From an uncultured Micrococcales bacterium (lineage in GTDB: Bacteria > Actinomycetota > Actinomycetes > Actinomycetales > Microbacteriaceae), in NCBI GenBank assembly GCA_903831585.1, contig CAIKYE010000158.1, positions 1 through 7,118 of the forward strand: 7,118 bases of DNA, written 5' to 3'. Shown one piece after another: positions 1 through 4,381 of the stretch; the first letter of the stretch is position 1, and every line of letters starts with the position of its first letter. The notes beneath the pieces were generated by a model, which had not been told where the DNA came from, made no database searches, and was given only the letters and a program-made list of their open reading frames with translations. The position numbers and the translations under genes were made by a program.

Positions 1-141
1 AAGACGGTCGAAGTTGGAAAACAAACTGCCGCCTTGTTTCGTATCGGCCCTTTTGCAACTCGCGAAGAGGCGAGCCGCGCTCTAGAGACAATCGAGCAGA
101 GAACTCAAGCCTGGCAACGCGAAGAAGAAGATCGCGACTAA
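1..141 (+). CDS. SPOR domain-containing small protein, C-terminal part (5' end outside window)
   Basis: The first forward frame is open from base 1 to a TAA at 139-141, giving the last 46 residues of a protein whose start lies upstream. The visible part contains the core YRVGPF-like signature of SPOR-type repeats (here FRIGPFATREEA, about residues 14-25 of the fragment), followed by a helix-forming stretch (ASRALETIEQR) and a very charged tail ending EEEDRD. SPOR domains generally bind denuded peptidoglycan glycans. Actinobacteria commonly carry a tiny, roughly 60-residue cytoplasmic-looking protein of this kind near panB, and the fragment would be most of such a protein. Whether that short form really binds peptidoglycan is unknown to me. 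The gene converges on panB and their stop codons overlap in the four bases 138-141. The family call rests on one short motif plus context. Confidence 0.72.
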   Translation, partial: KTVEVGKQTAALFRIGPFATREEASRALETIEQRTQAWQREEEDRD

Positions 142-941
142 TCGCTAAAAGACTCGTCTGCGTTGGGAAAACTGCCACTTTCCACATCGGCAGCATAGTT
201 TTTCGCGGCGTTCAACAAATCGTCTCGAAGACTCATGTATTCGCGAACGAAACGTCTTGGTTTTCCGCCGCTCAGACCCGCGAAATCAGTCCAGACCAGA
301 ATCTGGCCGTCCGTCTCGCTTCCCGCTCCAATTCCTATCGTGGGAATCTGCAGCTGCTTTGTGATTCGCTCTGCTAGATCTGCGGGAACCAACTCGAGAA
401 CCACAGCAAATGCGCCCGCTTCTTGCACGGCAAGAGCCTCAGCCAAAACCTCATCGGCTGCATCTCCGCGACCCTGAATCTTGAAGCCACCAAGCGCGTG
501 AACACTTTGCGGTGTGAAGCCGATGTGACCCATAACCGGAATGCCTGACTCGACCAGTTTGGCGATTTGCTTAGAACTGCGTTTTCCACCCTCCAGCTTT
601 ACCGCTGCAGCACCCGTTTGCTTCATGATCTTTAGGGCGTTGGCGAGTGCGTCGTCGGCAGAAGTTTCATAACTACCAAAAGGCATGTCGACAACAACGA
701 GGGCAGATTTCGCGGCTCCGGCTACGGCCCTGGCCAGGGGAATGATTTCGTCGACGGTAATGGCGAGCACGCTCTCGTGGCCGAGCGCGTTTTCAGCTGC
801 AGAGTCGCCAACCAGCAAAACATTAATTCCCGCCTCATCGAAAATGGCGGCGGTGTTTTGATCATAAGAAGTCAGGCACGAGAACTTGCGGCCAGAATTC
901 TTGAATTCTTGCAGGTGCGAGACTCTTGCAATCTTTGCCAT
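138..941 (-). CDS. panB: 3-methyl-2-oxobutanoate hydroxymethyltransferase (ketopantoate hydroxymethyltransferase)
   Basis: PanB is a cytoplasmic TIM-barrel enzyme that transfers the one-carbon unit of 5,10-methylene-tetrahydrofolate to 2-oxoisovalerate, giving ketopantoate, the first committed step of pantothenate and CoA synthesis. The 267 residues match the usual family length (about 264). Family landmarks appear in order: LVGDS with the metal ligand Asp46; DMPFGSY with Asp85; KLEGG with Glu117; PVMGHIGFTPQSVHALGGFKIQGR (134-157 region); the catalytic Glu183 in VLELVPA; and PTIGIGAG...DGQILV (200-216). The GDSAAENALGHES segment resembles the actinobacterial form. The start is the ATG at 941-939, directly after the TAG of the upstream ridA-like gene (942-944), with a purine-rich GGAAGAGAG at 958-950 as likely ribosome binding site. 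The zero spacing implies translational coupling. It is the last gene of the nadE-ridA-panB cluster, and no hairpin terminator is visible behind it. Confidence 0.96.
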   Translation of the reverse strand: MAKIARVSHLQEFKNSGRKFSCLTSYDQNTAAIFDEAGINVLLVGDSAAENALGHESVLAITVDEIIPLARAVAGAAKSALVVVDMPFGSYETSADDALANALKIMKQTGAAAVKLEGGKRSSKQIAKLVESGIPVMGHIGFTPQSVHALGGFKIQGRGDAADEVLAEALAVQEAGAFAVVLELVPADLAERITKQLQIPTIGIGAGSETDGQILVWTDFAGLSGGKPRRFVREYMSLRDDLLNAAKNYAADVESGSFPNADESFSD

Positions 942-1337
942 CTAGTTAGCTCTCTTCCAGGCATCTACTTCGATCTCGACGAGCATCTTTGGGTTTATGA
1001 ACTTGATTCCAGCAAGCATGGTGGCTGCGGGACGAATCTCGCCAAAGATTTCACCGTGGGCCTTACCAACGGCATCCATGTCTTCGGCGTTGCTCAGGTA
1101 GATGCGGCTGCGAACTACGTCACTCAAGGAATAGCCAACTTGAGCCAGGGCAGAAGCGATGACATTTTCGAGGGTAACTTTGGTTTGACCATAGGCATCA
1201 CCCTCTTGCTGCAAGACACCATCGACGGTGGCGGTTGAACCTGAAACGTGAACGTATTCGCCGGCCACGGTGGCACGCGAATAACCGATGACCGATTCCC
1301 AGGGCCCTCCGCTTGAAATTAGTTTGTCAGCAGCCAT
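942..1337 (-). CDS. RidA family protein (YjgF/YER057c/UK114), probable enamine/imine deaminase
   Basis: The 131 residues are the normal size of a one-domain RidA/YjgF protein, which forms trimers and hydrolyses reactive enamine/imine intermediates released by pyridoxal-phosphate enzymes. Visible hallmarks are the early strand block GEYVHVSGSTATVDG (26-40), the helix with QTKVTLENVIASAL (51-64), VVRSRIYLSNAEDMDAV (74-90), the RPAATML segment with Arg102 (the position of the carboxylate-binding Arg105 of classical RidA), and the closing VEIEVDAW with Glu121/Glu123. The RPAATML-...-MLVEIEVDA form looks like a branch of the superfamily other than the archetypal RidA, so the true substrate is uncertain and I do not assign the symbol ridA. 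Start is ATG 1337-1335. The nadE stop codon lies inside its Shine-Dalgarno-like AGGTAGGA (1349-1342), so ridA translation is probably coupled to nadE. The Arg is retained, which favours an active deaminase. Confidence 0.92.
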   Translation of the reverse strand: MAADKLISSGGPWESVIGYSRATVAGEYVHVSGSTATVDGVLQQEGDAYGQTKVTLENVIASALAQVGYSLSDVVRSRIYLSNAEDMDAVGKAHGEIFGEIRPAATMLAGIKFINPKMLVEIEVDAWKRAN

Positions 1338-1341
1338 AATT

Positions 1342-1349
1342 TCCTACCT
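1342..1349 (-). promoter_or_regulatory. Ribosome binding site of the ridA-like gene, overlapping the nadE stop codon
   Basis: Read on the minus strand the segment is AGGTAGGA, and the TAG inside it is the nadE termination codon (1346-1344). The last base lies 4 nt before the ATG at 1337. A terminating ribosome on nadE therefore sits on the initiation signal of the next gene, supporting one polycistronic mRNA with coupled translation. Confidence 0.6.
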
Positions 1350-2996
1350 GTACCTATTCGTAATCGGCAGACGCCTGTCTCGGCCGAAGGCCATGCCGGT
1401 GATCTTTGGTCCGATAGCACCCTGACGACGCTTCCATTCGGCCCGATCGACCAGCCCAACGATTTTGTCGACAACGGCAGCATCGAACCCCATGGCCTTG
1501 ATTTGGTCACGACCAAGTTTTTGTTCGATGTATGCATCGAGAATCTCATCCAAGATTGAATAATCGGGCAGGCTGTCTTGATCAACCTGGCCAGGGCGCA
1601 ATTCGGCTGATGGTGGTTTCAAAATGCTGTTCTCTGGGATGGGCTGCCCTTGTCCCTTCTGAGTTGCAAACTCGTTTCTCCACTTGGCAAGTTGCCAGAC
1701 CAGGGTCTTGGCAACGTCTTTGAGTGGGGCGAACCCACCTACTGAATCGCCATAAATGGTGCTGTAACCAACGGCAAGCTCAGACTTATTGCCCGTAGTC
1801 AGCACCAGATGGCCCTCTTGATTACTGAGCGACATCAAAATTGTGCCGCGCACCCTTGCCTGAAGATTTTCTGCGGCAATGTCCTTGAGTTTCAGTTGCT
1901 TCTCTAAATCCTTCACAGCCGACCTAATTGCTTCGGTTCGAATGTTGATTCCGAGTCGCTTCGCCAGGTCAAAAGCGTCTGATTTTGAGTGATCGCTCGA
2001 GTGTTTGCTTGGCATCGATACCCCAAAGACTCGGTGAGAGCCCAGGGCGTCAACCGCAAGAGCAGCGCAGACCGCAGAATCTATTCCACCGCTTAGTCCG
2101 AGAATCACCGATTTGAAATTGTTTTTGTTCACATAGTCGCGAAGACCGAGCACGAGAGCGTTCCAAATCTGCCAGTTGTCGTCAAGTTTGTGCGTTGCTA
2201 ACTCGCTTGCAGCAACAACGCTGGTTTTGCTCTCGATGTCAAAAAGCAGCAGGTCTTCTTCGAACTGTTTGCCGCGTCCAATCAGTTTCTGATTGGCATC
2301 GACCATTAGCGAGTCACCGTCGAAAACCAGATCGTCTTGCCCGCCAACTAGATTCACATAGGCAACGGCAACGTTCTGCTTCTGGGCAAGATTCTTTACA
2401 AGTTCAACTCGACGATCATCCTTGTCTATTTCAAAGGGAGACCCATTGAGTACAAGTGCTACGTCTGACTTCTCTTCACGGAGTTTGGCCACTGGGCCAC
2501 CCTCTTGCCAAATATCCTCGCAAATCAAAATCGAAAATTTCAATTCGCCTAGCTCAAAGCTAATCAACTGATCGCCAGGAATGAAGATTCGATACTCATC
2601 GAAAACCGAGTAATTCGGCAGGTGGTGCTTTGCGTACCCTGCCCAAACTTTTCCGTCGCGAATTATTACGGCCGCATTCTGAGCGATGGCCCATGGGCTG
2701 CGATGCTCCTTGGCAACTATTGCCGGTGTGCCGAGAACCACGACAACCTGGCCAAGCCCGCGTTCATTCAGTTCGATGGCAAACTGCTTGACAGCCTCGA
2801 CGCTGTCGTTCAGAAAGCTTTCGCGGGTTGCGAGGTCTTCGATCGGATAGCCGGAGGCCATCATCTCTGGAAATACGACAAGAGCGGCCCCGCGCTCTGC
2901 CGCTGTCACGACTCGGTCGAGACAAATGCGCAAGTTGCCCTCAAGATCACCGACGATAGCGTTGGTTTGGGCTAGGGCAATGCGAATTGCGGGCAT
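1344..2996 (-). CDS. nadE: Glutamine-dependent NAD(+) synthetase (nitrilase-type glutaminase fused to NAD synthase)
   Basis: This cytoplasmic enzyme converts deamido-NAD to NAD with ATP, taking ammonia from glutamine through an intramolecular channel. Counting from the ATG at 2996-2994 the protein has 550 residues, normal for the two-domain form. The N-terminal nitrilase-like amidase domain (about 1-270) shows the Glu-Lys-Cys triad: Glu44 in VFPEM, Lys123 in YAKHHLPNY, Cys159 in LICEDIW. The C-terminal NAD synthase domain (about 275-550) shows the ATP pyrophosphatase P-loop SGGIDS (302-307), TTGNKSELAVGYSTIYGD (400-417) and FAPLKDV (422-428). A TTG 24 nt upstream (3020-3018) would extend the protein by 8 residues. 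I prefer the ATG because MPAIRIALAQTNAIVGD is how the family normally begins and the TTG has no ribosome binding site. It is first gene of the nadE-ridA-panB cluster and divergent to glnA, whose product supplies its co-substrate. Confidence 0.96.
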   Translation of the reverse strand: MPAIRIALAQTNAIVGDLEGNLRICLDRVVTAAERGAALVVFPEMMASGYPIEDLATRESFLNDSVEAVKQFAIELNERGLGQVVVVLGTPAIVAKEHRSPWAIAQNAAVIIRDGKVWAGYAKHHLPNYSVFDEYRIFIPGDQLISFELGELKFSILICEDIWQEGGPVAKLREEKSDVALVLNGSPFEIDKDDRRVELVKNLAQKQNVAVAYVNLVGGQDDLVFDGDSLMVDANQKLIGRGKQFEEDLLLFDIESKTSVVAASELATHKLDDNWQIWNALVLGLRDYVNKNNFKSVILGLSGGIDSAVCAALAVDALGSHRVFGVSMPSKHSSDHSKSDAFDLAKRLGINIRTEAIRSAVKDLEKQLKLKDIAAENLQARVRGTILMSLSNQEGHLVLTTGNKSELAVGYSTIYGDSVGGFAPLKDVAKTLVWQLAKWRNEFATQKGQGQPIPENSILKPPSAELRPGQVDQDSLPDYSILDEILDAYIEQKLGRDQIKAMGFDAAVVDKIVGLVDRAEWKRRQGAIGPKITGMAFGRDRRLPITNRYR

Positions 2997-3004
2997 AACG
3001 ACTA

Positions 3005-3018
3005 GCCTAATAGCAGGC
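3005..3018. repeat. Imperfect 14-bp inverted repeat in the nadE/glnA intergenic region
   Basis: The sequence GCCTAATAGCAGGC has outer arms GCCT/AGGC and a central TA that match their reverse complement, giving 10 of 14 symmetric positions. It covers the proposed -10 elements and ends just before the glnA Shine-Dalgarno sequence. It could be an operator for a dimeric regulator or a chance dyad; the arms are short and no regulator is identifiable from this window. Confidence 0.3.
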
Positions 3019-3021
3019 AAA

Positions 3022-3028
3022 GAGAGGG
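3022..3028 (+). promoter_or_regulatory. Ribosome binding site of glnA
   Basis: GAGAGGG lies 7 nt before the ATG at 3036, a good Shine-Dalgarno sequence at standard spacing. It fixes the glnA start and shows the transcript has a leader, so plus-strand transcription must begin upstream of about 3022. Confidence 0.75.
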
Positions 3029-3035
3029 TATTTCC

Positions 3036-4373
3036 ATGGATAAACAGACAGATTTCGTGCTCAGAACAATTGAAGAGCGCGGCGTCAAGTTTGTGCGCCT
3101 GTGGTTCACCGATGTCGCAGGGACCCTAAAGTCGGTTGCCATCGCACCGGCTGAAGTCGAGGGGGCTTTCGCCGAAGGAATTGGTTTTGACGGCTCTGCA
3201 ATTGAGGGGCTAGCCCGAACTTATGAGGCAGACATGCTTGCGGTTCCAGACCCAAGCACTTTTCAGATTCTTCCTTGGCGCGGCGAAATTGACCCAACGG
3301 CAAGAATGTTTTGCGACATTCAGACTCCGGATGGCCTTCCTGCAGCTGCTGATCCACGCAATGTTTTGCGCAGAGCTCTTGCCAAAGCGTCAGAAATGGG
3401 TTTCTCGTTCTACATTCACCCAGAAATTGAGTTCTATCTGCTGAAGTCATCTCAGTTCGGCGAAGAAGGTCCTATCCCGGTCGATAAGGCTGGATACTTC
3501 GACAACGTACCGGGCGGAACTGCTCAAGATTTCAGAAGACGAGCAGTTTCGATGCTTGAGCAGTTGGGCATTTCCGTCGAGTTCAGTCACCACGAGGGTG
3601 GCCCGGGTCAAAACGAAATCGATCTTCGCTATGCCGACGCCTTGACCATGGCCGATAACATCATGACCTTCAGAACCGTGATCAAAGAGGTCGCCATCGA
3701 GCAGGGCGTTTACGCCACATTCATGCCGAAACCATTCACCGAGCACCCCGGCTCTGGAATGCACACTCACATGTCTCTTTTCGAGGGAGACACAAATGCA
3801 TTCTTCGACCCGAGCGGGCACTACCGCCTGAGCAAGACCGCAAAGCATTTCATTGCCGGACTTTTGCGACACGCACCCGAGATCACAGCCGTCACCAACC
3901 AGTACGTCAACTCTTACAAGCGTCTCTGGGGTGGCGGTGAGGCCCCGTCGTTCGTCTGCTGGGGTCACAACAACCGTTCGGCTCTAATCCGAGTTCCGCT
4001 CTATAAGCCGAACAAGGGAAACTCATCGCGAATCGAATATCGTGCGATCGACTCTGCGGCCAACCCATATCTGGCATACGCACTTCTTCTTTCTGCCGGC
4101 CTAAAGGGAATTGAAAACGAGTACGAACTGCCTGCAGAGACCGAAGACAACGTCTGGGCGCTTAGTGATTCAGAACGTCGCGCTATGGGTATTCAACCGT
4201 TGCCACAGTCTCTCGACCACGCAATTCGCAAGCTTGAAGAATCTGAGCTCGCTGCCGAGACTCTTGGCGAAGAGGTGTTCAGCTACGTGTTGGCAAACAA
4301 ACGCCGTGAGTGGAGCGACTATCGCGCCCAGGTAACTCCGTTTGAGCTCAAGCAGAACCTCGAAGTTCTTTAG
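3036..4373 (+). CDS. glnA: Glutamine synthetase, short-form GlnA2-type (type I fold)
   Basis: Glutamine synthetase makes glutamine from glutamate, ammonia and ATP; type I enzymes are dodecamers. The 445 residues match the short actinobacterial form (M. tuberculosis GlnA2 is about 446) rather than the roughly 470-residue adenylylated GlnA1. Seen in order: GFDGSAIEG (50-58); HPEIEFYLL with metal ligands Glu130 and Glu132; HHEGGPGQNEIDLRY with Glu187 and Glu194; ATP-site signature KPFTEHPGSGMHTHMS (232-247, His243); NSYKRLW (292-298); flap Glu302 in GGGEAP; NRSALIRVP (313-321); RIEYRAIDSAANPYLAY (332-348). All key residues are present. The loop that carries the adenylylated tyrosine in GlnA1 enzymes (NLYDLP in E. 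coli) reads NVWALS here, with Trp374. This copy is therefore unlikely to be controlled by adenylylation, although glnE follows 8 bp downstream. Closely related GlnA2 proteins have the same feature as I recall, so it marks the subfamily rather than damage. Start ATG 3036 has a good ribosome binding site. Confidence 0.95.
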   Translation: MDKQTDFVLRTIEERGVKFVRLWFTDVAGTLKSVAIAPAEVEGAFAEGIGFDGSAIEGLARTYEADMLAVPDPSTFQILPWRGEIDPTARMFCDIQTPDGLPAAADPRNVLRRALAKASEMGFSFYIHPEIEFYLLKSSQFGEEGPIPVDKAGYFDNVPGGTAQDFRRRAVSMLEQLGISVEFSHHEGGPGQNEIDLRYADALTMADNIMTFRTVIKEVAIEQGVYATFMPKPFTEHPGSGMHTHMSLFEGDTNAFFDPSGHYRLSKTAKHFIAGLLRHAPEITAVTNQYVNSYKRLWGGGEAPSFVCWGHNNRSALIRVPLYKPNKGNSSRIEYRAIDSAANPYLAYALLLSAGLKGIENEYELPAETEDNVWALSDSERRAMGIQPLPQSLDHAIRKLEESELAAETLGEEVFSYVLANKRREWSDYRAQVTPFELKQNLEVL

Positions 4374-4381
4374 CAAGTCGC

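Larger units (their letters stand above)
2997..3035. promoter_or_regulatory. 39-bp divergent control region between nadE and glnA
   Basis: Only 39 bases separate the nadE ATG from the glnA ATG, so both promoters must sit here or reach into the genes. Seen in the sequence: TAGCCTA at 3003-3009, which reads as an actinobacterial TANNNT -10 element on both strands (TAGCCT on plus, TAGGCT on minus). It is overlapped by the dyad GCCT-N2-TA-N2-AGGC at 3005-3018. No good -35 box is apparent at proper spacing to the plus-strand -10 candidate. On the minus strand a weaker alternative is TGGAAA (3036-3031), 18 bp before TATTAG (3012-3007). Function as promoter follows from position; the exact elements are tentative because TANNNT is very degenerate. 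Confidence 0.45.

Noticed and set aside
120..200. Possible bidirectional terminator at the SPOR/panB junction
   Set aside because: I looked for a GC-rich stem with a T-run on either strand and found none convincing.
777..1238. 153-codon open frame on the plus strand across panB and the ridA-like gene
   Set aside because: It lies antisense to two well-supported genes and crosses their junction. The protein has no recognisable motif.
3018..3020. TTG as the nadE start codon
   Set aside because: No ribosome binding site precedes it, it would consume most of the divergent promoter region, and the family normally begins at the ATG at 2996.
3447..3968. 173-codon open frame on the minus strand inside glnA
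   Set aside because: It is fully antisense to the conserved glutamine synthetase core, its protein resembles no family I know, and it has no supporting start signal. It follows from the codon usage of the real gene.
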